DNA of 64,000 nucleotides from Dechloromonas sp. A34 (GTDB lineage Bacteria > Pseudomonadota > Gammaproteobacteria > Burkholderiales > Rhodocyclaceae). The position numbers were made by a program, and so were the translations under genes. The DNA is taken from the NCBI RefSeq assembly GCF_026261605.1, contig NZ_CP102486.1, positions 62,001 through 126,000 of the forward strand, given 5' to 3'. A model generated the notes under the pieces. The model did not search any database and was not told the DNA's origin. It worked only from the letters and a program-made list of their open reading frames with translations. Positions 34,596 through 43,718 of this stretch are shown in pieces; the first letter of the stretch is position 1; every line of letters begins with the position of its first letter.

Positions 34596-35744
34596 CTAGG
34601 CGTCCAACGCTTTCAGTGCGGCGTCGTAACGGGTGGGTAAATCTTCTGGGCAATCGATGGTGATGCCGAGGTCGTGCATCAAGCCGTCCTTGAGGCCGTA
34701 AATCCAGCCGTGGATGGTCAGTTTCTGGCCGCGCGCCCAGGCATCGCGGACGACCGGGTTGTGCGAGACATTGACCACCTGTTCGAGCACGTTCAATTCG
34801 CACAGGCGGTCGTGGCGCTGTTCGACCGGCAGGTTGTCGACGGCGGCCAGGTGCTTGTTGTGCACATCCTGGACATGGCGCAGCCAGAGATCGACAACAC
34901 CCACCCGCGCCTTGTTCAGCGCTGCCTGGACACCGCCGCAGCCGTAGTGGCCGACGACCATGATGTGCTTGACCTGCAGGACGTCGACCGCGTACTGAAT
35001 CACCGACAGGCAGTTGAGGTCGGTATGCACCACGACATTGGCGACGTTGCGATGGACGAAGACCTCGCCCGGCAGCAGGCCGACGATCTGGTTGGCCGGC
35101 ACCCGCGAATCGGAGCAGCCAATCCACAGGAATTCCGGCGTCTGCAATTTGGCCAGCTTGTCGAAATAGCTCGGGTCGACTTCCTGCATGCGCTGCGCCC
35201 AGGCGCGATTGAAGTCGAAGAGGTGGGAGAGGTTTTCGCTGCGGATTTCCTCTTCCGACCAGTTCTCGAGATCGAGGGCGAGGAACATCGTGCCTTCGAC
35301 CGGCGTCTGGTAATAGTTCGGCGCTTCGGTAAAGCCCAGTTCGCGGTAGAGCTTCACGGCCATCCGCATGTTGGGCAGGGTGTCGATCATCAGCTTGCGG
35401 TAGCCGATTTCCTTGGCCGCCTTGATCGCGGCCAGCGCCAGCGTCGCGCCGATGCCCTGGCCGCGCTGCTCGGGATCGACATAGAGGCGCTTCATCTCGC
35501 AGACGCCGTCGCTGTCGGACAGCGGGCGCACGCCGACGCAGCCGGCTGGTCGGCCATCGACTTCGGCAAAGAACAGGCGTCCTTCCGGGGTCGAGTAGGC
35601 GCCGGGAAGGGAAGCCATTTCCTGATCGAAATGCTGGTAGGACAGGTCAACGCCCAGCCAGGCCGCGTAGGTGCGGAAATACTGGCGAACCTGTTCCAGT
35701 GCTTCGGTATCGTCGGTGGTGAGGGTGCGCAGGGTAACGGTCAT
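34596..35744 (-). CDS. Fusion of GNAT acetyltransferase and beta-carbonic anhydrase
   Basis: 382 residues. Residues 1-165 are a GNAT domain: MKRLYVDPEQRGQGIGATLA is the acetyl-CoA loop and VKLYRELGFTEAP follows. Residues 170-382 are a beta-carbonic anhydrase of the Can type: zinc ligands in WIGCSDSRVPANQ (Cys, Asp/Arg dyad) and VVGHYGCGGVQAAL (His, Cys), then GWIYGLKDGLM. The linker is short. The ATG at 35744 is preferred over an upstream start lacking domain homology. It sits between liuA and the thiolase; bicarbonate supply for the liu carboxylase is an attractive inference. The GNAT substrate is unknown. Confidence 0.9.
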   Translation of the reverse strand: MTVTLRTLTTDDTEALEQVRQYFRTYAAWLGVDLSYQHFDQEMASLPGAYSTPEGRLFFAEVDGRPAGCVGVRPLSDSDGVCEMKRLYVDPEQRGQGIGATLALAAIKAAKEIGYRKLMIDTLPNMRMAVKLYRELGFTEAPNYYQTPVEGTMFLALDLENWSEEEIRSENLSHLFDFNRAWAQRMQEVDPSYFDKLAKLQTPEFLWIGCSDSRVPANQIVGLLPGEVFVHRNVANVVVHTDLNCLSVIQYAVDVLQVKHIMVVGHYGCGGVQAALNKARVGVVDLWLRHVQDVHNKHLAAVDNLPVEQRHDRLCELNVLEQVVNVSHNPVVRDAWARGQKLTIHGWIYGLKDGLMHDLGITIDCPEDLPTRYDAALKALDA

Positions 35745-35799
35745 GCTATTCGGCTCCTTGATGCGGCGCCCCCGTTCCGGAGGCGCCGGCGGGAGCTTG

Positions 35800-36972
35800 T
35801 TAGGTGGTTTCGGCGAAAAGTTCGCGACCAATCAGCATTCTACGGATTTCGGAGGTGCCTGCCCCGATCTCATAGAGCTTGGCGTCGCGCCACAAACGGC
35901 CAGTCGGATACTCGTTGGTATAGCCAACACCACCCAGGGTCTGGATCGCCTCACCGGCCATCCAGGTTGCCTTTTCAGCGGAGTAGAGAATGGCGCCGGC
36001 GGCATCCTTCCTCAGCGTGCGCGAGTGGTCGCTCGCATCGCAGGCACGGCCGACGGCATAGACGTAGGCGCGGGTCGCCTGCCAGGTCGAATACATGTCG
36101 GCAACCTTGCCCTGCATCAGCTGGAATTCGCCGATCGCTTGGCCGAACTGCTTGCGCTCGTGCAGGAAGGGGACGACGACGTCCATGCAGGCGGCCATGA
36201 TGCCCAACGGGCCGCCGCAGAGCACGGCGCGCTCGTAGTCGAGGCCGGACATCAATACCCTGGTGCCTTGGCCGACGCCACCGAGGACGTTTTCCTCGGG
36301 CACTTCGCAATCGTCGAAGAACAGCGGGAAGGTGTTGGAGCCGCGCATGCCCAGCTTGTCGAGGTGGGTGCCGTGCGAGAAGCCCTTCATGTCCTTCTCG
36401 ACGATGAAGGCGGTCATCCCCTTGGCGCCGGCGGTGGGATCGGTCTTAGCGTAGACGACCAGGGTGTCGGCATCACCGCCGTTGGTGATCCACATCTTGG
36501 AACCGTTCAGGACGTAGCGGTCGCCCTTCTTCTCGGCCTTGAGCTTCATCGAGACGACGTCGGAACCGGCATTCGGCTCGGACATCGCCAGCGCCCCGAC
36601 GTGCTCGCCGGAGATCAGTTTGGGCAGATACTTCTGGCGCTGCGCTTCCGTGCCGTTGCGGCGAATCTGATTGACGCAGAGATTCGAGTGGGCACCGTAG
36701 GAGAGGCCGACCGAGGCCGAGGCGCGCGAGATTTCCTCGAGGGCGACGATGTGGGCCAGATAGCCCATGCCAGTGCCGCCGTACTCTTCTCCGGCGGTCA
36801 TGCCGAGCAGACCCATGTCGCCGAATTTCTTCCAGAGATCGGCCGGAAATTCGTTGACGCGGTCGATTTCCGCGGCGCGCGGCGCGATTTCGGCGTCGGC
36901 GAAAACCTTCACCGCATCGCGCAGCATATTGATGTCTTCGCCGAGGCCGAAGTCGAGGCTGGGAATGTTCAT
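35800..36972 (-). CDS. liuA: Isovaleryl-CoA dehydrogenase
   Basis: 390 residues. Oxidises isovaleryl-CoA to 3-methylcrotonyl-Co[19 protein letters not shown] and [19 protein letters not shown] bind FAD. The catalytic glutamate is in [15 protein letters not shown] (about residue 247), the position specific to isovaleryl- and long-chain dehydrogenases, and the C-terminal motif has Gly in place of it ([12 protein letters not shown]). It is the second gene after the LiuR-type operator, 22 bp downstream of the thioesterase. Confidence 0.94.
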   Translation of the reverse strand: MNIPSLDFGLGEDINMLRDAVKVFADAEIAPRAAEIDRVNEFPADLWKKFGDMGLLGMTAGEEYGGTGMGYLAHIVALEEISRASASVGLSYGAHSNLCVNQIRRNGTEAQRQKYLPKLISGEHVGALAMSEPNAGSDVVSMKLKAEKKGDRYVLNGSKMWITNGGDADTLVVYAKTDPTAGAKGMTAFIVEKDMKGFSHGTHLDKLGMRGSNTFPLFFDDCEVPEENVLGGVGQGTRVLMSGLDYERAVLCGGPLGIMAACMDVVVPFLHERKQFGQAIGEFQLMQGKVADMYSTWQATRAYVYAVGRACDASDHSRTLRKDAAGAILYSAEKATWMAGEAIQTLGGVGYTNEYPTGRLWRDAKLYEIGAGTSEIRRMLIGRELFAETT

Positions 36973-36994
36973 GTGGTTTGTCTCCGTTTTAAGT

Positions 36995-37438
36995 TTATTT
37001 TTCCGTCTTGCCGTGCATGACCATGATGGTCTGCTGCATCAGCGCGCACAAGGTTTCCCGGCCGTCTTTCACGGCGAAGACTTCGGCCTGGGTGATGATC
37101 AGCGTGCGCCCGGGCCGCACGACCTTGCCGCGGGCGATTAGTTGTTCGCCGTCGGCCGGGGACATCAGATTCATCTTGAATTCGACGGTCAGTACCGAGG
37201 CGCTGGCCGGCACCATAGTCATCGCCGCATAGCCGGCCGCCGAGTCGGCAATCATGCCGACCACGCCGCCATGCACGAAGCCGTGCTGCTGCTCGACCCC
37301 CGACCAGTGCGGCAGGTGGATTTCCGTCCGGCCATGCTCGATCAGCGGCATGGTTGCCTGGATCAGGGCCATGGCGTTCTGCAGCTCGAAACTGGCACGG
37401 ACACGTTCGGCGAAATGGTGGTCTGAGATATGGGTCAT
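36995..37438 (-). CDS. PaaI-type hotdog-fold thioesterase
   Basis: 147 residues. [20 protein letters not shown] is the hotdog helix with the HGG motif and catalytic Asp/Ser region; [14 protein letters not shown] and [15 protein letters not shown] follow. It probably hydrolyses acyl-CoAs, perhaps relieving dead-end CoA esters of the pathway. It is the first gene behind the liu operator. No Shine-Dalgarno sequence precedes its ATG (see the promoter entry). Confidence 0.88.
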   Translation of the reverse strand: MTHISDHHFAERVRASFELQNAMALIQATMPLIEHGRTEIHLPHWSGVEQQHGFVHGGVVGMIADSAAGYAAMTMVPASASVLTVEFKMNLMSPADGEQLIARGKVVRPGRTLIITQAEVFAVKDGRETLCALMQQTIMVMHGKTEK

Positions 37439-37444
37439 GGCGTG

Positions 37445-37472
37445 ATTGTATTGACGTTGACGTTAACGTCAA
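37445..37472 (-). promoter_or_regulatory. LiuR-type operator and promoter of the liu operon
   Basis: A perfect 16-bp palindrome TTGACGTTAACGTCAA spans 37457-37472. On the minus strand, TTGACG (37472-37467) can act as -35 and TACAAT (37450-37445) as -10 with 16 bp between, so the palindrome overlaps the spacer as is usual for MerR-family operators. The predicted start point falls at or within a base or two of the thioesterase ATG (37438), suggesting a leaderless transcript. The sequence resembles the LiuR motif I recall from proteobacterial liu operons. Confidence 0.8.
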
Positions 37473-37490
37473 CTGCTAGATTGAAAAAAT

Positions 37491-37910
37491 TCACTTCTCG
37501 TCCCGACGAGCCAGCTCCAGTTGGCATTGCTGTTCGAACTGGGTGATTTCGGTGAGCATGGCCTCGATGTCCTCACGCTGCTGTTCCAGCGCTTCGCGGC
37601 GTTTCGACATGACACGCAGGCATTCGAGCAGTTGCGGCGTTTCATCCTCGGTCGACGCGTACATGCCGATCAGGTCCTTGATCTCGGCCAGGCTCAAACC
37701 GAGGCGCTTGCCGCGCAGGGCCATCTTCAGGCGGGCGCGGTCGCGGCGGGTGAAGACGCGCTTGCTACCTTCGCGCTCCGGGGCCAGGATGCCCTGGTCT
37801 TCCCAGAAGCGGATGGTGCGCGGCGTAATGCCGAACTCGCGGGCGAGGTCGGAAATGGCGAAGATGGTGGCCGGCTGGTTCACTGGGCGATTCCTGAAAA
37901 AGTGGGTCAA
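37491..37910 (-). CDS. liuR: MerR-family regulator of leucine degradation, LiuR-like
   Basis: 139 residues. The N-terminal winged helix-turn-helix (FAISDLAREFGITPRTIRFW) and the wing with KRVFTRRDRARLKMAL are MerR-type. A helix (GLSLAEIKDLI) and a C-terminal coiled coil (about 75-135) form the dimerisation region. No cysteine metal site is present, so it is an acyl-CoA-responsive type by inference. It lies directly upstream of the operator and the liu operon in the same direction. Confidence 0.88.
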   Translation of the reverse strand: MTHFFRNRPVNQPATIFAISDLAREFGITPRTIRFWEDQGILAPEREGSKRVFTRRDRARLKMALRGKRLGLSLAEIKDLIGMYASTEDETPQLLECLRVMSKRREALEQQREDIEAMLTEITQFEQQCQLELARRDEK

Positions 37911-37985
37911 GTAAATCAGAAGGATGGGGTTTTTTCAATCCGCTACCGTATGGTAACTTGCTCTTCCCCAACCCAAGGTTTTCCT

Positions 37986-39026
37986 ATGTCCCTGCATTTT
38001 CCGCATCCTGTTCCGCCGGCCGCCGGCGAACGGATCGAAGTTGCGCTCGGCGTCTTCTGGCTGCGCATGCCGCTGCCTTTCCAGCTCGACCACATCAATC
38101 TCTGGTTGCTGCGCGACGGCGATGGCTGGACCATCGTCGATACTGGTTTTCCCGATGATGGCGTGCGCGCCACCTGGTTGCGGGTGATCGAGCAACTGGA
38201 CGGACCGGTCAAGCGCCTGATCGTCACCCACTTTCATCCCGATCATCTCGGCCTGGCCAGTTGGTTGATGGAAACCACCGGTGCGCCGCTGTCGATGACC
38301 AGCGGCGAGTTCCTGACCGCGCATGTGGTCTGGAACGAAATCGGCGGCCATGGGGCACGTTTCATGGTCGAGCAGTTCCGCCAGCACGGCCTGGATGAAG
38401 AGCGTCTGGCGAAATTCGAGAAGCGGGGATCGGGTTATCGCAAGGCGGTGCCGGCCTTGCCCGACTATTACGATCGTCTGAAGGCGGGCGATACGACAAC
38501 GATTGACGGCAGAAGCTGGCAAATTCTGATCGGTCACGGCCATGCTCCGGAACATATGGCGCTTTACTGCGTCGAACTCGGCGTGTTAATTTCAGGTGAC
38601 ATGCTTTTGCCGAAAATTTCCACAAATATCAGTGTCTTCGCGGCGACGCCGGATGCCGATGCCTTGCGCTGGTTTCTCGAGTCGCTAGACGAACTGGCCA
38701 GTGGAATACCGGACAATACCCTGGTCCTGCCTTCACATGGTCTGCCCTTTGTCGGGGTTCAGCCCCGCATCGCGGCCTTGAAGGCGCACCACGAGGATCG
38801 TCTGCGGGCATTGGAGGAAAGCTGTGAACGCGCGCCGAAGAGCGCGGCCGAGTTGCTCGACGTGCTTTTTCAGCGGGCGCTCGATACGCACCAAACGATG
38901 TTCGCGATGGGTGAAGCAATTGCCCATCTGAACTATCTTGAACAAGCTGGACGGTTGTCGCGCAGCACGGGCACCGACGGGGTAATTCGATACTTGCGGT
39001 TGCAGCAGCAATCGACCGCGCACTGA
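37986..39026 (+). CDS. MBL-fold metallohydrolase
   Basis: 346 residues. Zinc site IVTHFHPDHLGLASWL (HxHxDH, about residues 80-86), with further ligands in IGHGHAPEHMALY, LISGDMLLP and LPSHGLPF. The C-terminal part is a helical extension with a winged-helix look (AAELLDVLFQRAL and ATGxxHL-like), typical of the LACTB2-like branch. Substrate unknown. It is followed by phaC after only 17 bp, so cotranscription with PHA synthase is likely. Confidence 0.88.
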   Translation: MSLHFPHPVPPAAGERIEVALGVFWLRMPLPFQLDHINLWLLRDGDGWTIVDTGFPDDGVRATWLRVIEQLDGPVKRLIVTHFHPDHLGLASWLMETTGAPLSMTSGEFLTAHVVWNEIGGHGARFMVEQFRQHGLDEERLAKFEKRGSGYRKAVPALPDYYDRLKAGDTTTIDGRSWQILIGHGHAPEHMALYCVELGVLISGDMLLPKISTNISVFAATPDADALRWFLESLDELASGIPDNTLVLPSHGLPFVGVQPRIAALKAHHEDRLRALEESCERAPKSAAELLDVLFQRALDTHQTMFAMGEAIAHLNYLEQAGRLSRSTGTDGVIRYLRLQQQSTAH

Positions 39027-39043
39027 CAGAGGGAGTTTCAAGT

Positions 39044-40879
39044 ATGGCGCAGCAAACCGAAGATAAGGGCGCGGATATGCCCAACCCGGCTGAAATGGCC
39101 AAGACCTACGCCGAAGTTGCCCAGCGCGCTTCGCGCCTGATTACGCATTTTGTCGAGAAGAAGGCCAAGGATGGCGTCAACGCACCATCCGACGAGTTGG
39201 GCGTGGCCAAGGCATTCATGGACATGTCGGCGCGATTGATGGCCAATCCGTACAAGATGGCCCAGACCCAGATGAACATGATGTGGGATTACTTCTCGTT
39301 GTGGCAAAACACTTCGATGAAGATGATGGGGGTGCCGGTCCATGCCCCGATCGCGGCGCCCAAGAAGGGCGACAATCGCTTCAAGGACGAAGAGTGGGAG
39401 GAACATTTCCTGTTCGACTTCGTCAAGCAGTCCTACCTGATCACCGCCCGCCACCTGCATGACACCGTCGCCGGTACCGAAGGTCTCGACGACGCGACCC
39501 AACAGAAGGTCAACTTCTTTACCCGTCAGTACATTGATGCGCTGTCGCCGTCCAATTTTGCGATGACTAACCCGGAAGTTTTCCGCGAAACGGTCAAGAG
39601 CCATGGCCAGAACCTGATCAAAGGCCTGAACAACCTGCTGCACGACGTCGAGTCCGGCGATGGCCAGTTGCGCATCCGGATGACCGACACCTCCGCCTTC
39701 GAAATGGGCAAGAACGTTGCGACGACACCGGGCAAGGTGATCTTCCAGAACGAACTGTTCCAGCTCATCCAGTACAACCCGACGACCCCGGAACAGAACA
39801 AGAAACCCTTCCTGATCGTGCCGCCGTGGATCAACAAGTACTACATCCTCGATCTGCGCGAGAAGAATTCGTTGGTTAAGTGGGCAACCGATCAGGGCCA
39901 TACGACCTTCATCATGTCCTGGATCAACCCGGACGAGAAACTGGCCAAGAAGTCCTTCGAAAATTACCTGCTCGAAGGCTCGCTCGAAGCCATCAACCAG
40001 GTCTGCGCGCACACCGGCGAAGACAGCGTCAACCTGGCCGGCTACTGCCTGGGCGGCACGCTGACCATGACCACGCTGGCCTACATGGCCGCCAAGAAGG
40101 ACAAGCGCGCTGCCTCCGCGACCTTCTTCACGACCATGCTCGACTTCGCCGAGCCGGGCGAGCTGGGCATCTTCCTTGACGAGGGCGCGGTCAGCGGCCT
40201 CGAGAAGAAGATGGCTGAACGCGGCTTCCTCGAAGGTTCGGAAATGGCCGGCACTTTCAACATGCTGCGCGCCAACGACCTGATCTGGTCCTTCGTGGTC
40301 AACAACTACCTGATGGGCAAGGATCCGTTCCCCTTCGACCTGCTCTACTGGAACTCGGACTCGACCCGGATGCCGGCCGCGATGCACAGTTTCTATCTGC
40401 GCAACATGTATCTCGGCAACCTGCTCAAGGAACCGGGTGGCATCACGCTGGGTGGCGTCAAGATCGACATCAGCAAGGTCAAGACCCCGTGCTACTTCAT
40501 CTCGACCATCGAAGACCACATCGCCCCGTGGAAGAGCACCTATGCCGGTGCCCGTCTGCCCTCCGGCAATACCAAGTTCGTGCTTGGCGGTTCCGGCCAC
40601 ATCGCCGGCATCGTCAATCCGCCGGTCGCCAACAAGTACGGTTTCTGGACCAATGACGCGACCGATGGCAATCTGCCGGAAAGCCCCGAAGACTTCCTGG
40701 CCGGCGCGACCCAGAATGCCGGTTCGTGGTGGACGCACTGGAACCAGTGGGTAACCAGCCTGCCGGGCGGCAGTGCCAAGGTCAAGGCGCGCAAGCCGGA
40801 AGACGGCAGCCTGAAGGTGATCGAGGATGCGCCGGGCAGTTACGTCAAGTTCCGTCTGGATGCCCAGAAGAAGGACTGA
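39044..40879 (+). CDS. phaC: Class I polyhydroxyalkanoate synthase
   Basis: Polymerises (R)-3-hydroxyacyl-CoA into PHA storage granules. 611 residues. The lipase-like box is GYCLGGT with the catalytic cysteine (about residue 330); the catalytic aspartate is in STIEDHIAPWKSTY and the histidine in LGGSGHIAGIVNPP. The N-terminus (1-100) is the variable helical region of class I synthases. phaA/phaB are not adjacent; a thiolase is in the liu cluster. A strong terminator follows. Confidence 0.97.
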   Translation: MAQQTEDKGADMPNPAEMAKTYAEVAQRASRLITHFVEKKAKDGVNAPSDELGVAKAFMDMSARLMANPYKMAQTQMNMMWDYFSLWQNTSMKMMGVPVHAPIAAPKKGDNRFKDEEWEEHFLFDFVKQSYLITARHLHDTVAGTEGLDDATQQKVNFFTRQYIDALSPSNFAMTNPEVFRETVKSHGQNLIKGLNNLLHDVESGDGQLRIRMTDTSAFEMGKNVATTPGKVIFQNELFQLIQYNPTTPEQNKKPFLIVPPWINKYYILDLREKNSLVKWATDQGHTTFIMSWINPDEKLAKKSFENYLLEGSLEAINQVCAHTGEDSVNLAGYCLGGTLTMTTLAYMAAKKDKRAASATFFTTMLDFAEPGELGIFLDEGAVSGLEKKMAERGFLEGSEMAGTFNMLRANDLIWSFVVNNYLMGKDPFPFDLLYWNSDSTRMPAAMHSFYLRNMYLGNLLKEPGGITLGGVKIDISKVKTPCYFISTIEDHIAPWKSTYAGARLPSGNTKFVLGGSGHIAGIVNPPVANKYGFWTNDATDGNLPESPEDFLAGATQNAGSWWTHWNQWVTSLPGGSAKVKARKPEDGSLKVIEDAPGSYVKFRLDAQKKD

Positions 40880-40900
40880 ATGGCGCTATCCGCACCATGA

Positions 40901-40930
40901 AAACGGGAGGCCGCGGCCTCCCGTTTTTTT
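40901..40930 (+). terminator. Rho-independent terminator of phaC
   Basis: A 12-bp perfect stem (40901-40912 with 40915-40926; AAACGGGAGGCC) and a tight loop, followed directly by a seven-T run. Confidence 0.93.
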
Positions 40931-40985
40931 CGAACTCCGCTTCCCGTGGGCTGTCTGACTGATACCACCCATCAGGAGGTCAATC

Positions 40986-41516
40986 ATGCTCACTGAATCG
41001 CCCGTTGTTACGGTTCATATTCCTGCTGCCTTGCGCCCGTATGTCGGCGGTCATGAAGAAGTCATGGCCAGCGGTGAAACCGTCGGCGAAGTTCTCGAAG
41101 CCATTGGCCGCGAGTATCCGTGCTTTCGCTCGAGTCTGATGCACGGCGACGGCCGTCTGGTCGACGGGCTGGCCATCTATCTCGGGGCAACCAGCGTGCG
41201 CGATCTGCAAGGATTGGCAACGCCGGTTCAGCTCGAGGAATTGGTCAGTATCGTGCCGACCGGCGAACTGCTGGCCGTATCAGCGGCTGGGCAGGGGCAG
41301 GCTCGGCCACTCGATGGCGTCGAGCATGTTCTTGACGATCAATCCCAACTCGGTGTCGCCGGTGATCTCAAGCTCGCGATTGAAGAACAGCGTGTCGGGG
41401 TCCTCCTGGCGGGCAAGCAGTTGCAGGTAGGCGGAGAGATTGGCGGCAAATGCCAGGTCCGGGGCGCGGTCGGGCCGGAAAACGGGGCGGAACATGCCGT
41501 CTCGATAGGTGTATGA
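40986..41516 (+). CDS. MoaD/ThiS-like protein with aberrant, extended C-terminus
   Basis: It starts with a strong ribosome binding site (AGGAGGT at 40974-40980). Residues 1-100 fit a MoaD/ThiS beta-grasp sulfur carrier: VTVHIPAALRPYVGG, ETVGEVLEAIG, GLAIYLGATSVRDLQGLATP and ELVSIVP. The usual C-terminal GlyGly after this point is absent. The frame instead continues to 176 residues, with its last 79 codons antisense to ubiT. The real product may end near residue 100, or the gene may be a decayed copy or a frameshift. Function is uncertain. Confidence 0.6.
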   Translation: MLTESPVVTVHIPAALRPYVGGHEEVMASGETVGEVLEAIGREYPCFRSSLMHGDGRLVDGLAIYLGATSVRDLQGLATPVQLEELVSIVPTGELLAVSAAGQGQARPLDGVEHVLDDQSQLGVAGDLKLAIEEQRVGVLLAGKQLQVGGEIGGKCQVRGAVGPENGAEHAVSIGV

Positions 41517-41729
41517 CGCCTCGCCACCGGTGTCGTTGATCCGTACGCGGAACAGCTTGCCTTCGAGGCGGTCCAGTTCGTCTTCCGGCAATAGCTTCAT
41601 TTTGTGCGCGGCATTCAGCCCGGCAACCAGGACCAGCGCATGCGGCCATTGCGGCAATTTTTGACCGAGGCTGGCGACGAAGGCCGGCAGGCGAAACTTG
41701 GGAATGGTGAAACCCGGATTCATGCTCAT
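41280..41729 (-). CDS. ubiT: UbiT, SCP2-domain lipid carrier of the anaerobic ubiquinone pathway
   Basis: 149 residues with the SCP2 sterol-carrier fold ([20 protein letters not shown], then [21 protein letters not shown] and [20 protein letters not shown]). UbiT (YhbT) is an accessory lipid-binding protein for oxygen-independent ubiquinone synthesis. It is the last gene of ubiUVT, overlapping ubiV by 4 bp, and its 3' end overlaps the convergent MoaD-like frame. Confidence 0.9.
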   Translation of the reverse strand: MSMNPGFTIPKFRLPAFVASLGQKLPQWPHALVLVAGLNAAHKMKLLPEDELDRLEGKLFRVRINDTGGEASYTYRDGMFRPVFRPDRAPDLAFAANLSAYLQLLARQEDPDTLFFNRELEITGDTELGLIVKNMLDAIEWPSLPLPSR

Positions 41730-42628
41730 GCTCCCAGTTGTGCGATGGCTTGCGTGTGTCGCTGGACAATGCCGGCGTCGCCGAACCAGTAGCCGTCGAC
41801 CAGGCCGCTGGCGTTCCAGCCGGCGCTGTTGATGCTCACCGATTGGCCTTTTCGCGCCGCGTCGAAGGCGGCGATGATGGCGTCGATGTGATCCTTTTGC
41901 GGGCTGATGCGGATGATGTCGATCCCCATGGTCAGCATGTCCGGAACTTCATGCAGCAGATTGTAGCTCTGCGCCGACATGGTCTGGATGCCGTTGATGG
42001 TCAGGAAGTCCTGTCCGTCACGGGTTTTAAGGGTCAGCCCCTCGGCATGGTCGAGGCACTTGAACTGGCAGTCGTCCTTGTTCAGGTCATAGTGGCGGGC
42101 TGTGAAGCAGCGCGCCGAAAAGGCCAGCGGAATCTTGCCGAAGACGAAAACCTCGGTCTCGACGCCGGCCGGTTTACTCTTGTGCAGAGTGTCGACCAGC
42201 GTGCGCGTGGCTTCCAGCGGCGGAACCCAGCGCTTCAGGCCATAGCGTGCATAGGTGGCGAGCGTCGTTTCGTTGTAAACATTGAGGTGCGGACCGGCTA
42301 CGAAATCCTGGCCCTGAACCAGATTGACCGCGCCCAGATCGTTGGCTTCGACCATGCAGCCGGCTTCGTCAATCAGGCGGCGCAGCGCCTTGAGGTCGCT
42401 TTCCGATTCGAGCAGGGCCTGGGCCGAAACGACGACCTGTTTGCCGGCATCGGTCAGATCGCGGGCCAGGCCGATCCAGTCGGCGGTGCGCAGCTGCTGA
42501 CGGCGCGAACAGACGACTTCGCCAACGTAGATGATATCGAGGGCGGGGTTCTGCGCCATTTCGGCATAGAACTCCATGACCTCGGCCTTGGGCCAGAAAT
42601 AGAGCAGGGGGCCTAAAGAAAGACGCAT
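41726..42628 (-). CDS. ubiV: UbiV, Fe-S protein of oxygen-independent ubiquinone hydroxylation
   Basis: 300 residues, U32-peptidase family. [34 protein letters not shown], and the cysteines in [18 protein letters not shown] and [10 protein letters not shown] supply the 4Fe-4S ligands. With UbiU it hydroxylates the ring without oxygen. It sits 4 bp downstream of ubiU. Confidence 0.94.
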   Translation of the reverse strand: MRLSLGPLLYFWPKAEVMEFYAEMAQNPALDIIYVGEVVCSRRQQLRTADWIGLARDLTDAGKQVVVSAQALLESESDLKALRRLIDEAGCMVEANDLGAVNLVQGQDFVAGPHLNVYNETTLATYARYGLKRWVPPLEATRTLVDTLHKSKPAGVETEVFVFGKIPLAFSARCFTARHYDLNKDDCQFKCLDHAEGLTLKTRDGQDFLTINGIQTMSAQSYNLLHEVPDMLTMGIDIIRISPQKDHIDAIIAAFDAARKGQSVSINSAGWNASGLVDGYWFGDAGIVQRHTQAIAQLGA

Positions 42629-42632
42629 GTGT

Positions 42633-43640
42633 TTATCTCCAGGGCCGGTTGTAGGCGCCCAGGGTGGCCTGGCTACCTTCGGATACTTTGGACAGTTCGG
42701 CCTGCCAGGCCGGCTTGACGTGGAAGCGCTCGCTGCCGCTGGTCAGCGAGTCGAGGGCGGCGCGCAGGGTGCGGGTGACCTGGGTGACGTAGGCCGGGCT
42801 GCGCTGGCGGCCTTCGACCTTGATCGCCCTGACGCCGATCTTCAGGATCTCGGGCAGGATTTCGAGGACGTTCAGGCTGGTCGGCTCTTCCAGGGCGTAA
42901 TAGGTCTCGCCCTGAACCTCGAAACGGCCCTTGCACAGGGTCGGGTAACCGGCCGGCTCGTCATCGCCGAAACGGTCGATCAGCACGCCGTTGAGGCGGG
43001 TCTCCATGCCCCCCGGCTGCTTGTCCCACTTGACGTACTTGGCCGGCGAACAAGCGCCGACGGTGTTCGGCGACTCGCCGCAGGCATAGGACGACAGCCA
43101 GCAACGGCCCTCGTTCATGACGCACAGGCTGCCGAAGCCGAAGACTTCGATTTCGACGGTGGTGTTCTTGATTACATGTTCGACCTGGGCCAGGGTCAGG
43201 ACGCGCGGCAGTACGGCACGGCGGACGCCGAATTCGCGCTGGCAGAAGTTGATCGCTTCGTAGCTGGTGGCCGAGCCCTGTACGGAAAGATGCAGGCGCT
43301 GTTGCGGATGGCGATTGCGGGCATAGTCGAGCAGACCGACGTCGGCCAGGATGATCGCATCGACCCCCTGATCGACTGCGGCATCGACTGCCTTGTGCCA
43401 GTCGCCGACCCGGCCGGCCTGGGGAAAGGTATTGATGGCGAGCAGTACTTCGCGACCTTTGGCGTGGGCATAGCGAATGCCGTCGGCCATGGTCTTCTGG
43501 TCGAAATTGAGGCCGGCGAAATTACGGGCGTTGGTGTCGTTCTTGTAGCCGAGATAGACGGCGTCGGCGCCGTTATCTACCGCAGCCTTGAGGGCCGGCA
43601 GGCTGCCGGCCGGGCAGATGAGTTCCGGTAACGAGCTCAT
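42633..43640 (-). CDS. ubiU: UbiU, Fe-S protein of oxygen-independent ubiquinone hydroxylation
   Basis: 335 residues, U32-peptidase family. [20 protein letters not shown] is the N-terminal TIM-barrel start. Cluster cysteines lie in [19 protein letters not shown] and GACSPAKY, with a later Cys in PTLCKGRF. It forms the UbiUV heterodimer needed for anaerobic ubiquinone. First gene of the operon behind an FNR-like promoter. Confidence 0.94.
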   Translation of the reverse strand: MSSLPELICPAGSLPALKAAVDNGADAVYLGYKNDTNARNFAGLNFDQKTMADGIRYAHAKGREVLLAINTFPQAGRVGDWHKAVDAAVDQGVDAIILADVGLLDYARNRHPQQRLHLSVQGSATSYEAINFCQREFGVRRAVLPRVLTLAQVEHVIKNTTVEIEVFGFGSLCVMNEGRCWLSSYACGESPNTVGACSPAKYVKWDKQPGGMETRLNGVLIDRFGDDEPAGYPTLCKGRFEVQGETYYALEEPTSLNVLEILPEILKIGVRAIKVEGRQRSPAYVTQVTRTLRAALDSLTSGSERFHVKPAWQAELSKVSEGSQATLGAYNRPWR

Positions 43641-43668
43641 GGGATCATCCTGAAAGTCAAGCCGGGCA

Positions 43669-43708
43669 GTATAGCCGTCCCTCCCGGGACGCCATTGATC
43701 CTGGTCAA
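43669..43708 (-). promoter_or_regulatory. FNR/ANR-type promoter of ubiUVT
   Basis: TTGATCCTGGTCAA (43695-43708) matches the FNR consensus TTGAT-N4-ATCAA at 9 of 10 fixed positions. On the minus strand, TATACT (43674-43669) is a good -10, placing the centre of the FNR box about 40 bp upstream of the expected start, the class II arrangement. It lies 55 bp before the ubiU ATG. Confidence 0.82.
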
Positions 43709-43718
43709 AGGGAATGGA

